A program made the position numbers and the translations under genes. Of a stretch of 64,000 nucleotides of DNA, positions 15,986-29,051 are shown piece after piece; the first letter of the stretch is position 1; each line of letters opens with the position of its first letter. The notes beneath the pieces were generated by a model. It was given only the letters and a program-made list of their open reading frames with translations, ran no database searches and was not told where the DNA came from. The stretch is from Streptomyces cinnamoneus. Lineage in GTDB: Bacteria; Actinomycetota; Actinomycetes; Streptomycetales; Streptomycetaceae. Where the stretch lies: assembly GCF_014650495.1 (NCBI RefSeq), contig NZ_BMVB01000023.1, forward strand, positions 1 through 64,000, written 5' to 3'.

Positions 15986-18543
15986 CCGTCCTCAAGACCT
16001 CCTTCCGCAATTTCCTCGCGCACAAGGGGCGCATGGCGCTGTCCGCCATCGCCGTCCTGCTGTCGGTGGCGTTCGTGTGCGGCACGCTCGTCTTCACCGA
16101 CACCATGAACGCCACGTTCGACAAGCTCTTCGCCTCCACCGCCTCCGACGTCGCCGTCTCCCCGAAGAAGAACGACGACGCCCAGGAGACCGGCAAGCCG
16201 CAGACGCTGCCCGCCTCCCTGCAGGGCCGCCTGGCCCAGGTGCCCGGCGTGGCCAAGGTCGAGCCGCACGCCACCAGCCAGCAGATCACCGCGGCGACGG
16301 CGAAGAACAAGAGCATCAGCCCCACCTCCGGCGCCCCCACCGTCGGCACCAACTGGGACGAGAGCCAGAAGAAGTCCGTCGAGATCACCAGCGGGCACGA
16401 GCCGCACGGCGCCACCGAGGCCGTCCTGGACGCGGACACCGCCGACAAGCACGGGCTCACGACGGGCGACAAGCTGCGGGTGATCGCCGCCCCCGGTGAC
16501 TTCTCCGTGACGATCGTCGGCATCGCCACGTACAGGACCACCAACCCCGGTGCGGCCGTCCTCTACTTCGACACCCCCACCGCGCAGACCAAGCTGCTCG
16601 GCACCGCGGGCGAGTTCAGCAGCTACGGGCTGACAGCCGCCTCCGGCGTCAGCGACGAGCAGCTGAAGAAGGACGTCACCGCCGCCGTGGGCACGGGCTA
16701 CACCGTGCACACCGCCGCCGAGACCAAGGCCGAGAACAAGAAGGACGTCGGCTCCTTCCTCGACGTCATGAAGTACGCGCTGCTCGGCTTCGCCGGCATC
16801 GCTGTTCTCGTCGGCATCTTCCTCATCGTCAACACCTTCTCCATGCTGGTCGCCCAGCGCACCCGCGAGATCGGCCTCATGCGGGCCATCGGCTCCAGCC
16901 GCAAGCAGGTCAACCGGTCGGTGCTGGTGGAGGCGCTGCTGCTCGGCGTCGTCGGCTCGGTGCTGGGCATCGGCGGCGGCATCGCGCTCGCCGTCGGGCT
17001 GATGGAGCTCATGGGCTCCATGGGCATGAAGCTCGACACCTCCGAGCTCACCGTCAAGACCACCACGCCCGTCGTGGGCCTGGCCATCGGCGTCGTCGTC
17101 ACCGTCCTGGCCGCCTACCTGCCCGCCCGCCGGGCCGGGAAGATCTCCCCGATGGCCGCCCTGCGCGACGCCGGCAACCCGGCCGACGGCAAGGCCGGCA
17201 CGGTGCGCGCCGTCATCGGCCTCGTGCTCTCCGCCGCGGGCGGCGCGGCCCTGGTCGCCGCAGCGCAGTCCGACGACGCCTCGGCGGGCTCGGGGATGCT
17301 GGGCCTCGGCGTGCTGCTGACCCTCGTCGGCTTCGTGGTCGTCGGCCCGCTGCTCGCCGGGTTCGTCGTCCGCGTCATCAGCACGGTGGTGCTGCGCGTC
17401 TTCGGCCCCGTCGGCCGCCTCGCCGAGCGCAACGCCCTGCGCAACCCGCGGCGCACGGGCGCCACGGCATCGGCCCTGATGATCGGCCTCGCGCTCGTCG
17501 CGGCGCTGTCGGTGGTGGGCTCCTCCATGGTCGCCTCGGCCACCGAGCAGCTCGACAAGTCGGTGGGCGCGGACTTCATCGTCCAGAGCGAGAACGGGCC
17601 GCTGAGCCCCGCCGCGGTCACGGCCGTGAAGTCGGCCCGGGACGTCGCGCACTTCAGCGAGTACACGATCGTCCACGCCAAGGTCACCACCCCCGACGGC
17701 AGGACCGCCACCCAGCGCCTGTCCGCCGTGAGCCCCACCTACGCCGACGACGTGCGGGCGGAGACGGTCAAGGGCAAGCTGGCCGACGCCTACGCCGAGG
17801 ACGCCATGTCCGTGCCCGAGGGCTTCGCCGAGGACCACGGCATCAAGATCGGCGACCGGCTGACCGTCGCCATGGTCGACGGCCGCACCGCCAAGCTCAA
17901 GGTCAACGCGATCACCTCGGACGACACCAGCATCGACAAGGGTGCGATGTACACCGACATCGCCACCGCGAAGCGCTACCTCCCGGCCGACAAGATGCCG
18001 CTGGACGCGATGGTGCTCGCCAAGGCCGCCGACGGCAAGGCCAAGGAGGCCGCCGAGTCGCTCAAGGCGGCGGTGGCGGAATACCCGCAGGTCAAGGTCC
18101 GTGACCAGGCCGACTACAAGCAGCTGATCAAGGACCAGGTCGGCCAGCTGCTCAACATGATCTACGGCCTGCTGGCCCTGGCGATCATCGTGGCGGTGCT
18201 GGGCGTCGTGAACACCCTCGCCCTCTCCGTCGTCGAGCGCACCCGCGAGATCGGCCTGCTGCGGGCCATCGGCCTCTCCCGCCGCCAGATGCGCCGCATG
18301 ATCCGCCTGGAGTCGGTGGTCATCGCCCTCTTCGGCGCCCTGCTGGGCCTCGGCCTGGGCATGGCCTGGGGCGTCACGGCCCAGCAGCTGCTGGCCCTGC
18401 AGGGGCTGGGCGTGCTGGACGTCCCCTGGCCGACGATCACCGCCGTCTTCGCCGGATCCGCGGTGGTGGGCCTGCTCGCCGCCCTGGTCCCGGCCTTCCG
18501 GGCGGGCCGGATGAACGTCCTGAACGCGATCGCGACGGACTGA
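15982..18543 (+). CDS. ABC transporter permease, FtsX-like, duplicated
   Basis: An 853-residue membrane protein. It has an N-terminal anchor, a large extracellular MacB-type periplasmic-core domain, a first FtsX block with three helices (about residues 255-385; QRTREIGLMRAIGSSRKQV), a central helix pair, a second extracellular domain, and a second FtsX block at the C-terminus (VERTREIGLLRAIGLSRRQM). It pairs with the overlapping ATPase gene. No substrate-binding protein or regulator adjoins it. The same architecture appears in the permease at 36813-39332, so the two loci are paralogous. Confidence 0.92.
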   Translation: MTVLKTSFRNFLAHKGRMALSAIAVLLSVAFVCGTLVFTDTMNATFDKLFASTASDVAVSPKKNDDAQETGKPQTLPASLQGRLAQVPGVAKVEPHATSQQITAATAKNKSISPTSGAPTVGTNWDESQKKSVEITSGHEPHGATEAVLDADTADKHGLTTGDKLRVIAAPGDFSVTIVGIATYRTTNPGAAVLYFDTPTAQTKLLGTAGEFSSYGLTAASGVSDEQLKKDVTAAVGTGYTVHTAAETKAENKKDVGSFLDVMKYALLGFAGIAVLVGIFLIVNTFSMLVAQRTREIGLMRAIGSSRKQVNRSVLVEALLLGVVGSVLGIGGGIALAVGLMELMGSMGMKLDTSELTVKTTTPVVGLAIGVVVTVLAAYLPARRAGKISPMAALRDAGNPADGKAGTVRAVIGLVLSAAGGAALVAAAQSDDASAGSGMLGLGVLLTLVGFVVVGPLLAGFVVRVISTVVLRVFGPVGRLAERNALRNPRRTGATASALMIGLALVAALSVVGSSMVASATEQLDKSVGADFIVQSENGPLSPAAVTAVKSARDVAHFSEYTIVHAKVTTPDGRTATQRLSAVSPTYADDVRAETVKGKLADAYAEDAMSVPEGFAEDHGIKIGDRLTVAMVDGRTAKLKVNAITSDDTSIDKGAMYTDIATAKRYLPADKMPLDAMVLAKAADGKAKEAAESLKAAVAEYPQVKVRDQADYKQLIKDQVGQLLNMIYGLLALAIIVAVLGVVNTLALSVVERTREIGLLRAIGLSRRQMRRMIRLESVVIALFGALLGLGLGMAWGVTAQQLLALQGLGVLDVPWPTITAVFAGSAVVGLLAALVPAFRAGRMNVLNAIATD

Positions 18544-18576
18544 CCGCCCCGTCCGGCCGTGCCGGAAGGAAACCAC

Positions 18577-18615
18577 CGGGCCCGGACGCACCACGGGGGT
18601 GTGCGTCCGGGCCCG
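18577..18615 (+). terminator. Terminator after the ABC operon
   Basis: A perfect 15-bp stem with a 9-base loop starts 34 bases after the permease stop codon and ends 120 bases before mfd. It should isolate mfd from the transporter operon. Confidence 0.85.
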
Positions 18616-18734
18616 GCCCGCGTCCGGCCGCGGCCGTCGGCGCTCCGTCGTAGGCTGGGAACACCCCGGCCCGTACGCACGTGTCGGGCGCTTCGTGTTG
18701 TTCGCTGGTCCACTCCCGGGACGGGAAAGTCTTC

Positions 18735-22262
<3,528 letters not shown>

Positions 22263-22295
22263 GGCCCACGGCGGCCACCCGGCCCCGCGGCGGTC

Positions 22296-23747
22296 CTACC
22301 CGACCCTGCGGAGGACGACGTGGCCGCCGTCGCTGCCGAGGACGGTGAACACCGTGCCCGGGTGCATCCGCTGCGCGTCGCCGGCCAGGTCGGCGGGGGC
22401 CCGGCCGTCGGTCAGGCGCAGGGCGACGTAGTCGGGGACGACGCCGCGGGTGTCACCTATCCACAGCACGCGGCAGCGGCCCGCGAGCCGGCTTATCGGG
22501 GCGACGTCGGCCTCGACGACCGCGCCGTCGGGGATCTTTTCCAGCAGCCGCTCGGTCGCCCGGACGCTCTCCGGTATCCGGTACGTCTCCGGCAGCGTCA
22601 GCCCGTACAGCGGCAGCGACGCGGTCATCGCCAGCGCCGCGGCGACCACGGCGGCGGGCAGCTGGTGGGCGTAGCGGCGCAGCCACGGGCGGCGGCTGCG
22701 CGCGGCCCCCGCCAGGGCGTCGGCGAGGGCGATGAAGAGGACGGGCATGAGCACAGCGCTGTAGTGCCAGTCGGTGCCCCAGTAGTGGTCGTCGTGGGAG
22801 ACGAAGCGCCAGCCCAGGGTCGGCAGGGCGACGAGGAGCACCGGCGAGCGCAGGGCCAGCAGGCCGGTGGTGGGCAGCAGTGTCCAGGCGAGGGTGCGCA
22901 GCGCGGTGTCGACGGGGATGACGGGGGCGGGGCCGTCGCCGCCGCTGAGCTTGTTCCAGTAGTCGTAGCCGCCGCTGTTGTTGAAGCCCGGGATGATCAG
23001 GCCGAGGGTCAGTGCGGTGGCGGCCAGGCCGAAGGCCGTCAGGGCGGCGGCCAGGGCCGCGGCCCCGGGGTTCTTCCGGCCGCCGCGCACCCGCAGCAGG
23101 ATCAGGGCGCCGATGGCCGCGGCCGTGACCCCCAGGTCCTCCTTGACCGCCACCAGCGGCACGGCCCACAGCACGGCGGCCCGCCAGCGGCCGCGCACCA
23201 CGGCCTCCAGGGAGAAGGCCAGCAGCGGCATGGCGAAGGCGATCTCGTGGAAGTCGAAGTCGACGGCGCGCTGCACCCCCCACGAGAGCCCGTAGGCGAC
23301 GCCGAGGGCCAGGCCCCGGCCGCGGCCGAGGAGGTGGGCGGCGAGCCGGGTGACCGGTACGGCGGACAGTGCGAAGAGCGCGGCCTGTACGACGAGGAGG
23401 GTCACCGGTGTGGGGAAGACGCGGTAGAGCGGTGCGATCAGCGCGGTGACGGGGCTGAAGTGGTCGCCGAGGATGTTGGTGCCGGGTCCCTTGAGGTCGG
23501 CCACCGGCGCCTGGAGGTGGGCGTAGCCGCGTATGGCCTGCTCGAAGATGCCCAGGTCCCACGACATGGTCAGCATCCGCCGGTGCCGGCACACCGACAG
23601 TGCGGTGTAGAGGACGAAGAGCACGCCGCCCAGCCAGTACGGGTCCAGCCGCGGGGCCCGCAGCCGTGCCGCCGGTGACCGCCGGGCCGGCCCGGTTCCG
23701 GCCGCGCTCCGGCCGTGTGCCGTGACGGGGGCGGTGGCCGAGTCCAT
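22296..23747 (-). CDS. DUF2079 polytopic membrane protein
   Basis: A 483-residue protein with about nine or ten hydrophobic segments. The pattern MSWDLGIFEQAIRGYAHLQ followed by LGDHFSPVTALIAPLYRVFPTP and a later FDFHEIAFAMPLLAFSLEA is the DUF2079 signature; the acidic D-G-I-F-E-Q segment lies in the first external loop, as in lipid-linked glycosyltransferases of the GT-C type. Such proteins may add sugars to envelope molecules, but no member here is proven. The ATG at 23747 follows AAGGA at seven bases. It converges with mfd with only 33 bases between stops. Confidence 0.85.
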   Translation of the reverse strand: MDSATAPVTAHGRSAAGTGPARRSPAARLRAPRLDPYWLGGVLFVLYTALSVCRHRRMLTMSWDLGIFEQAIRGYAHLQAPVADLKGPGTNILGDHFSPVTALIAPLYRVFPTPVTLLVVQAALFALSAVPVTRLAAHLLGRGRGLALGVAYGLSWGVQRAVDFDFHEIAFAMPLLAFSLEAVVRGRWRAAVLWAVPLVAVKEDLGVTAAAIGALILLRVRGGRKNPGAAALAAALTAFGLAATALTLGLIIPGFNNSGGYDYWNKLSGGDGPAPVIPVDTALRTLAWTLLPTTGLLALRSPVLLVALPTLGWRFVSHDDHYWGTDWHYSAVLMPVLFIALADALAGAARSRRPWLRRYAHQLPAAVVAAALAMTASLPLYGLTLPETYRIPESVRATERLLEKIPDGAVVEADVAPISRLAGRCRVLWIGDTRGVVPDYVALRLTDGRAPADLAGDAQRMHPGTVFTVLGSDGGHVVLRRVG

Positions 23748-24000
23748 GGGCGGTCCTTCTGTCCGGTGGCGTACGGGCTGGTCTTGCAGTATGCGGCCTT
23801 CGCCCGGAGCGTTACGACGGCCCCGGCCGGGCGGGCGGGGGCCCGTGCCCCGCGCGCCCCGCGAATCGTTGGCCGAATCAGTGACTTGGGCCACGTCGAC
23901 TCCCTACCATCGATCAACGTCAGGTCTCGCCCGTCCACCGCCCCTCGTCGAGGGGGCCACGCCCGTACCTGTTCGATTGCGATCTCTGCCGGGAGGCTTC

Positions 24001-24621
24001 ATGATCCGCCGCAGGACAGCGCTCTCCTTCTCCGCCGCCGCTCTGCTGGGTGCGGCGCCCTTGCTCACCGCGTGCGGGTCCGCGCCGCACCCCGGGGCCG
24101 CGGCCGTCGTCGGCAAGGACCGCATCACCGTCTCGGAGCTGCAGGGCCAGGTCGCGGACGTGCGGCAGGCGCAGCGCTCCTCCCCGCAGGGGGCGCAGCT
24201 GCTGATGGGCAGCGCCCAGCTCGGCCAGGACACGCTGATCCGGCTGATCCAGTACCGGATCATCGGCAAGGCCGGCCGGGACAACGGCGTGGACGTCACC
24301 CGCCGCGAGGTGCAGGAGCGGCGCCGCCAGGTGGAGGGGATGCTCGGCGGCCCGGACGCCACCGAGGCCCGCTTCCTCGCGGCCGGCATCGCGCCCGGGC
24401 AGATCGACGAGGAGCTGTCGGCCGGTCTCGTCCGCGCCAAGCTGGAGGACAAGCTCGGCAAGGCCCGCACCGGCCAGGCCCTGATGAAGACCTCCGACGC
24501 CCTGCGCGTCGACGTCAATCCGCGCTACGGCACCTGGGACGCCAAGCGCGGCACGGCACGGGCCGTGGTGGAGCCGTGGCTGCGGCCGGCCGCGGCGCCC
24601 GGCCCCCAAGAGCCGGCGTGA
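24001..24621 (+). CDS. Lipoprotein with SurA-like N-terminal chaperone domain
   Basis: A 206-residue exported protein. The signal peptide ends in a lipobox LLTAC with Cys25 as the lipid-bearing residue. The rest (VVGKDRITVSELQGQVADV ... RLIQYRIIGKAGRDNGVDVTRREV) is the SurA_N fold of helical chaperones; no PPIase domain follows, so it probably acts as a holdase for exported proteins. The ATG follows GGGAGG. It lies 34 bases before mazG on the same strand, an arrangement also seen in other Streptomyces as I recall. Confidence 0.85.
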   Translation: MIRRRTALSFSAAALLGAAPLLTACGSAPHPGAAAVVGKDRITVSELQGQVADVRQAQRSSPQGAQLLMGSAQLGQDTLIRLIQYRIIGKAGRDNGVDVTRREVQERRRQVEGMLGGPDATEARFLAAGIAPGQIDEELSAGLVRAKLEDKLGKARTGQALMKTSDALRVDVNPRYGTWDAKRGTARAVVEPWLRPAAAPGPQEPA

Positions 24622-24655
24622 GCCCCGGCGGACCGGGTCGCCTAGGCTCGACCGC

Positions 24656-25660
24656 GTGAACGACCCTGTGAACGACAGCGTGAGCGACCGGGCGGCCGAC
24701 TCCGCCGGCCGCATCGTCCTGCTCACCACCAGCCACCGGGTGGCCCCCGGCCTGCTGTCCTGGCCCGCGTGGCAGACGCTGCGCGGGGCCGGGCGCGTCG
24801 TGTGCGCCGACGCCGGTCACCCGCAGCTGCCGTACCTGCGCGAAGCCGGCGTCGACGTCGAGCACGCCGCGCCCGCCGCCCGCGAGCTGGTCGACTACTG
24901 CCGCGACGGGCAGCGCACCGTGGTCGTGCTCACCTCCGCCGAGGGGGAGTCCGCCCTCACCGACGGCCTGGCCCGGCTGGCCGGCTCCGGCCGCGAGTCC
25001 ATGCCCGCGCTGGAGCTGCTCCCCGGCTCGTACGACCTGCCCGGTGCCCGCCTGCTCGACCTGGTCCAGGTCATGGACCGGATCCGGGCCGTCTGCCCGT
25101 GGAGCGGCATCCGCACCCACGAGGACCTCGGCAAGTACGGGCTGGAGGAGACGTACGAGCTGCTGGAGGCCATCGAGACCGGTGACCGGGAGGCGCTGCG
25201 CGAGGAGCTCGGCGACGTGCTGCTGCAGGTCGTCTTCCACGCCCGGATCGCCCAGGACGACCCGGAGGATCCGTTCTCCGTCGACGACGTCGCGGCCACC
25301 ATCGTCGACAAGCTCATCCACCGCCACCCGCACGTCTTCGGCGAGGAGTCCGCCGAGACGCCCGAGGAGGTCAAGGAGCACTGGATGCGCACCAAGGCCG
25401 CCGAGAAGCGCCGCGCGTCGGTGACCGAGGGCGTGCCGCTGGGCCAGCCGGCCCTCGCCCTCGCGGCGAAGCTGGCCTCCCGGGTGCGCACCGAGGGGCT
25501 CGACGTGCCCCTGCCTGCCGGCGACGGCATCGGCTACGAGCTGCTGGCCCTGGCCGTACGGGCGGAGGCGGCCGGCACCGAGCCGGAGACGGCCCTGCGG
25601 GCCGCGGCGCGCACCTACCGGGACGCGATCCGGGCCGCGGAGGCGGCGGCGGGGGAGTGA
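24656..25660 (+). CDS. mazG: Nucleoside triphosphate pyrophosphohydrolase MazG
   Basis: A 334-residue protein. The C-terminal two thirds hold the MazG helical domain: VMDRIRAVCPWSGIRTHEDL, the metal-binding helix LEETYELLEAIE, ELGDVLLQVVFHARIA, and the second conserved block KLIHRHPHVFGE. It hydrolyses NTPs to NMP and pyrophosphate, cleaning oxidised or abnormal nucleotides. The first 110 residues form an alpha/beta domain (IVLLTTSHRVAPGLLSWPAW) seen in actinobacterial MazG proteins. The GTG at 24656 has no ribosome site but has TAGGCT ending nine bases upstream, so the mRNA may be leaderless. Confidence 0.93.
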   Translation: MNDPVNDSVSDRAADSAGRIVLLTTSHRVAPGLLSWPAWQTLRGAGRVVCADAGHPQLPYLREAGVDVEHAAPAARELVDYCRDGQRTVVVLTSAEGESALTDGLARLAGSGRESMPALELLPGSYDLPGARLLDLVQVMDRIRAVCPWSGIRTHEDLGKYGLEETYELLEAIETGDREALREELGDVLLQVVFHARIAQDDPEDPFSVDDVAATIVDKLIHRHPHVFGEESAETPEEVKEHWMRTKAAEKRRASVTEGVPLGQPALALAAKLASRVRTEGLDVPLPAGDGIGYELLALAVRAEAAGTEPETALRAAARTYRDAIRAAEAAAGE

Positions 25661-25742
25661 CGGACGGGGCCGCGGGGGCTCCGGGTCACCCGTTCGGCCC
25701 CCGTGCAGTCTTGACAGGGCGGCCGCCGGGTACCCGACATCC

Positions 25743-26177
25743 ATGCGCACCGATCACATGGACCTCGCCCTGCCGCACTGGGTCGGCGGCACCGCCCCCT
25801 TCATCGTGGGGCTGTGCGTCTGCGCCCTGCTGATCCTCGCCTTCGTGTACGGACAGCGGTGGCGGGACAGGGAGCCGCCGCCCCCGTCCAACCCGCAGCG
25901 CCGCCAGGGCTCCTGGCAGACCCGCCAGGAGCACGACCTGGGGCCGGCCTCCCCCGATCACGGGCCCGGTCACAATGACGACGAGGAGAGCGCCGTCGGC
26001 TACGTCACCGAGCACCGCGAGTCGGACCAGCTGCAGACGGAGGCCAACGGGGAGCGGGTGCTGCCGCACGAGATCAACAACCCCGGCAGCCATCCCGAGG
26101 AGCGGTCCGAGGACCGCAAGAAGTGGGACCCGGGCAGCAGCGGCGCCTTCGGCAGCGGCGGGGGCGGCCCGCGCTGA
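25743..26177 (+). CDS. Small membrane-anchored protein, DUF6479-like
   Basis: A 144-residue protein with one transmembrane helix at residues about 17-40 (FIVGLCVCALLILAFVYGQRW), then a cytoplasmic, charged and disordered tail. The tail contains ERVLPHEINNPGSHPEERSEDRKKWD and a Gly/Ser-rich end. It resembles the Streptomyces DUF6479 family, whose members share a similar helix and a proline/glycine C-terminal motif; I am not sure of this. TTGACA lies 27 bases before the ATG, so a promoter sits directly upstream and the leader must be short or absent. Confidence 0.65.
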   Translation: MRTDHMDLALPHWVGGTAPFIVGLCVCALLILAFVYGQRWRDREPPPPSNPQRRQGSWQTRQEHDLGPASPDHGPGHNDDEESAVGYVTEHRESDQLQTEANGERVLPHEINNPGSHPEERSEDRKKWDPGSSGAFGSGGGGPR

Positions 26178-26203
26178 CGACACACCCTAGGTAGCGTCGG
26201 GGC

Positions 26204-27460
26204 GTGCACGAGAACCGTACGCCCCCCGCCCCACCCCTGTTCACCTGGGAATTCGCCGCCGATCCGTACCCGGCGTACGCCTGGCTGCGCGAGCACTCCC
26301 CGGTGCACCGCACCGCCCTGCCCAGTGGCGTGGAAGCCTGGCTGGTCACCCGCTACGCCGACGCCCGGCAGGCGCTCGCCGACCAGCGGCTGTCGAAGAA
26401 CCCCGTGCACCACTCCGAGAGCGCCCACGGCAAGGGCAAGGTCGGCATCCCGGGCGAGCGCAGCGCCAACCTCATGACGCACCTGCTCAACATCGATCCC
26501 CCGGACCACACCCGGCTGCGCCGGCTGGTCTCCAAGGCGTTCACCCCGCGCCGGGTCGCGGAGTTCGCGCCCCGCGTGCAGGAGCTCACCGACCGGCTCA
26601 TCGACGCCTTCGCCGCCAAGGGCGAGGCCGACCTGATCCACGAGTTCGCCTTCCCGCTCCCCATCTACGCCATCTGCGACATGCTCGGCGTCCCCGCCGA
26701 GGACCAGGACGACTTCCGGGACTGGGCCGGGATGATGATCCGCCACGGCGGCGGGCCGCGCGGGGGCGTGGCCCGTTCGGTGAAGAAGATGCGGGGCTAC
26801 CTCACCGAACTGATCCACCGCAAACGGGAGGATCCCGGCGAGGACCTCATCTCGGGGCTGATCAGGGCGAGTGACCACGGCGAGCACCTCACCGAGGACG
26901 AGGCCGCCGCCATGGCCTTCATCCTCTTGTTCGCCGGTTTTGAAACAACTGTGAACCTGATCGGTAACGGAACCTACGCCCTGCTGCGCAACCCCGGGCA
27001 GCGCGAGCGCCTCCAGCGCGCCCTGCACGAGGGCGACGAGTCCCTGCTGGCGACCGGCGTGGAGGAGCTGCTGCGTTACGACGGGCCGGTGGAGCTCGCC
27101 ACCTGGCGGTTCGCCACCCAGGACCTGGTCATCGGTGGCCGGCGCATCGCCGAGGGCGACCCCGTGCTGGTCGTCCTCGCCGCCGCGAACCGCGACCCCG
27201 AACGGTTCACCGGCCCGGACACGCTCGACCTCGCCCGGCGCGACAACCAGCACCTCGGCTACGGACACGGCATCCACTACTGCCTCGGCGCGCCCCTGGC
27301 CCGGCTGGAGGGACAGACCGCGCTCGCGACCCTGCTGCGCCGGCTCCCCGACCTGCGCCTGGCCGTCGACCCGGAGGAACTGCGCTGGCGCGGGGGGCTC
27401 ATTATGCGTGGATTGCGCACTCTGCCCGTCGGATTCACCCCGCCGACGGGCCCCGAGTGA
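26204..27460 (+). CDS. Cytochrome P450 (CYP107-like)
   Basis: A 418-residue P450. The I-helix carries FAGFETTVN, the K-helix EELLRY, and the heme loop reads HLGYGHGIHYCLGAPLARLE with Cys360 as heme ligand. Tyr replaces the usual Phe at the start of the heme loop, a tolerated variation in this class. No ferredoxin gene adjoins. By gene order this is probably the counterpart of S. coelicolor CYP107U1 (SCO3099), which I recall being needed for normal sporulation; sequence comparison is needed. The GTG start lacks a ribosome site and has TAGCGT six bases upstream, which suggests a leaderless mRNA. Confidence 0.92.
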   Translation: MHENRTPPAPPLFTWEFAADPYPAYAWLREHSPVHRTALPSGVEAWLVTRYADARQALADQRLSKNPVHHSESAHGKGKVGIPGERSANLMTHLLNIDPPDHTRLRRLVSKAFTPRRVAEFAPRVQELTDRLIDAFAAKGEADLIHEFAFPLPIYAICDMLGVPAEDQDDFRDWAGMMIRHGGGPRGGVARSVKKMRGYLTELIHRKREDPGEDLISGLIRASDHGEHLTEDEAAAMAFILLFAGFETTVNLIGNGTYALLRNPGQRERLQRALHEGDESLLATGVEELLRYDGPVELATWRFATQDLVIGGRRIAEGDPVLVVLAAANRDPERFTGPDTLDLARRDNQHLGYGHGIHYCLGAPLARLEGQTALATLLRRLPDLRLAVDPEELRWRGGLIMRGLRTLPVGFTPPTGPE

Positions 27461-27574
27461 CGCCCCATCACCCGCTGTGACCTTCGCGTGACCTCGGCTA
27501 CACCCGGCTTGTGGGGGCCGGAACCCGTCGCTATGTTCGACGACCACATCAGCCGCCACCCGAAAGGCCATCAC

Positions 27575-28603
27575 ATGCGTTTCGCCAACGGTAGACATCG
27601 ACGCCCCCGTCAGATACCCGCCATCGTGCTCGCGGCGGGGGTGACGGGGGCAGGAATCGCGATGCCGCTCATGGCGGCCACCGGCGCCACCGCCGCGGAC
27701 ACCGGGACCTGGGACAAGGTCGCCCAGTGCGAGAGCGGCCGGATGTGGAGCGCCAACACCGGCAACGGATTCTTCGGCGGGCTCCAGCTCACGCACGAGA
27801 TGTGGGAGCAGAACGGCGGCATCTCCTACGCCCCCCGCCCCGACCTGGCCAGCAGGTCCCAGCAGATCGCCGTCGCCGAGCGGATCCTGGCGGCCCAGGG
27901 CCCCGACGCCTGGCGCAGTTGCGCCGTCAGCTCCGGCCTCTCCAAGGGCTCCCCGGCACCGGACGTGAACCCCGGCCGGGTCCAGACGCCCGAACCGGAG
28001 ACCACCGACAAGCCCGCGCCCGAGCGCACCACCCCCGCCACGCCGGAGCACGAGACGCCCAAGCCGTCCACCCCGGCCCCCGGATCCACGCCCGCGCCGG
28101 AGAAGTCGCAGACGCCCGGCACGCCCTCCCCGACCGCCGACCCGTCGGCCCCCGCGACCGGCACCCCGGGCGAGGCGGACGGCAAGCACCGCAAGGACCC
28201 CTCGGCCGAGCCCTCCAACGGGCCGGCCACGCCCGCCGGTACGCCCTCGGGCACCCCCTCCGGAACTCCCTCGGGCACCCCCTCCGGCACGCCCGCCGAG
28301 CCCGCGTCCGGCAGCGCGCAGACGCCCGGCGACGCGACCGGCGAGCCCGGCACCGGCAAGCACCGCGCCGAGCCGACCCGTCCGGACGCCACCGAGCGCC
28401 CCTCGCGCGACGGCGGTGCCGGCCGTACGGATCTGCCCGCCACGGACGACTACACCGTGCGGCCCGGTGACAACCTGTCAGCCATCGCCGAGCAGCACGC
28501 GGTCTCCGGCGGATGGCAGACGCTCTATCAGAAGAACGAAAAAACAGTCGGATCCGATCCGGATCTCATCCAGCCTGGTCAGCGGCTCGATATCCGTAAA
28601 TAG
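27575..28603 (+). CDS. Resuscitation-promoting factor with C-terminal LysM
   Basis: A 342-residue secreted muralytic enzyme. Signal peptide about 1-41. The transglycosylase-like RPF domain (about 42-118) has catalytic Glu53 in WDKVAQCESGRMWSANTGNGFFGGLQ. Then comes a long Pro/Thr/Ser/Glu-rich linker with short repeats (PSGTPSGT) and a C-terminal LysM domain (YTVRPGDNLSAIAEQHAVSGGW) that binds peptidoglycan. Such proteins cleave the wall to start germination and regrowth. AAAGG sits eight bases before the ATG. Unlike the next gene it has no riboswitch upstream: only 114 bases separate it from the P450 gene. Confidence 0.92.
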   Translation: MRFANGRHRRPRQIPAIVLAAGVTGAGIAMPLMAATGATAADTGTWDKVAQCESGRMWSANTGNGFFGGLQLTHEMWEQNGGISYAPRPDLASRSQQIAVAERILAAQGPDAWRSCAVSSGLSKGSPAPDVNPGRVQTPEPETTDKPAPERTTPATPEHETPKPSTPAPGSTPAPEKSQTPGTPSPTADPSAPATGTPGEADGKHRKDPSAEPSNGPATPAGTPSGTPSGTPSGTPSGTPAEPASGSAQTPGDATGEPGTGKHRAEPTRPDATERPSRDGGAGRTDLPATDDYTVRPGDNLSAIAEQHAVSGGWQTLYQKNEKTVGSDPDLIQPGQRLDIRK

Positions 28604-28832
28604 TCGGGGGGTTCGGGGCGAATGTCCGTTCCAGTCGAAAGTGAGACATGGGTCTCGTTGACTTCGGCCTGGACGGGGCCCGTCCGTTCCTTACAAACCC
28701 CTTCTCACCTGCGGAAACAGGAGGTTCCTGCAGGTAACTTCCGGCAACTGTGGCTGAAAAGTGGGGTTTGAACCCGTCGGCCGCCTGTGTTTAACGTCGT
28801 CTCCGCTCGCCATCGCGAGCACCACGGTCGTC
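28604..28832 (+). promoter_or_regulatory. rpfA: Intergenic region with candidate rpfA promoter
   Basis: No gene is visible in these bases. A possible promoter, TTGAAC (28768-28773), a 16-base spacer and TTTAAC (28790-28795), would start transcription about 30 bases before the riboswitch P1 stem. The upstream part is less G+C-rich than coding DNA. The -10 match is modest. Confidence 0.4.
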
Positions 28833-29033
28833 ACGCCGAATCCTGCCGGCGGCCGGGGGAGTCGTCGCGCAAGCGCCGTTGGCAGGAGCGGGGGAACCAA
28901 GGTAAGGCGCCGGACCGGACCGACGGCCAACTGGCCGCAGGGGCGGGACGGCTAGGGGTGAAGCCCGGGCCGCGCGAGCGGACCGGGCCGGGCAAACTCA
29001 CAGCCCGAACCCGACAGCTCACCTCGTAGGCGT
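28833..29033 (+). promoter_or_regulatory. c-di-AMP riboswitch (ydaO/yuaA type)
   Basis: The leader contains the conserved blocks of the ydaO/yuaA class: GCGGGGGAACCAA, AGGGGTGAAGC, and the near-invariant 3' segment CCGAACCCGACAGCT followed by CACCTCGTAGGCG. ACGCC at 28833-28837 pairs with GGCGT at 29029-29033 to close the P1 stem. In S. coelicolor this riboswitch is known to control rpfA, with c-di-AMP lowering expression. The ribosome site of rpfA begins four bases past P1, so the switch could act on transcription ending or ribosome access. Confidence 0.93.
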
Positions 29034-29051
29034 CGGTGAGGAAACCGACTT

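Noticed and set aside
24656..25660. MazG as part of a toxin-antitoxin (mazEF) locus.
   Set aside because: There is no mazE or mazF nearby; this is the long housekeeping pyrophosphohydrolase form.
26204..27460. Tyr in place of Phe at the start of the P450 heme loop as a sign of inactivation.
   Set aside because: The Cys ligand, the Gly residues, ExxR and the I-helix Thr are all present, and this position varies in active P450s.
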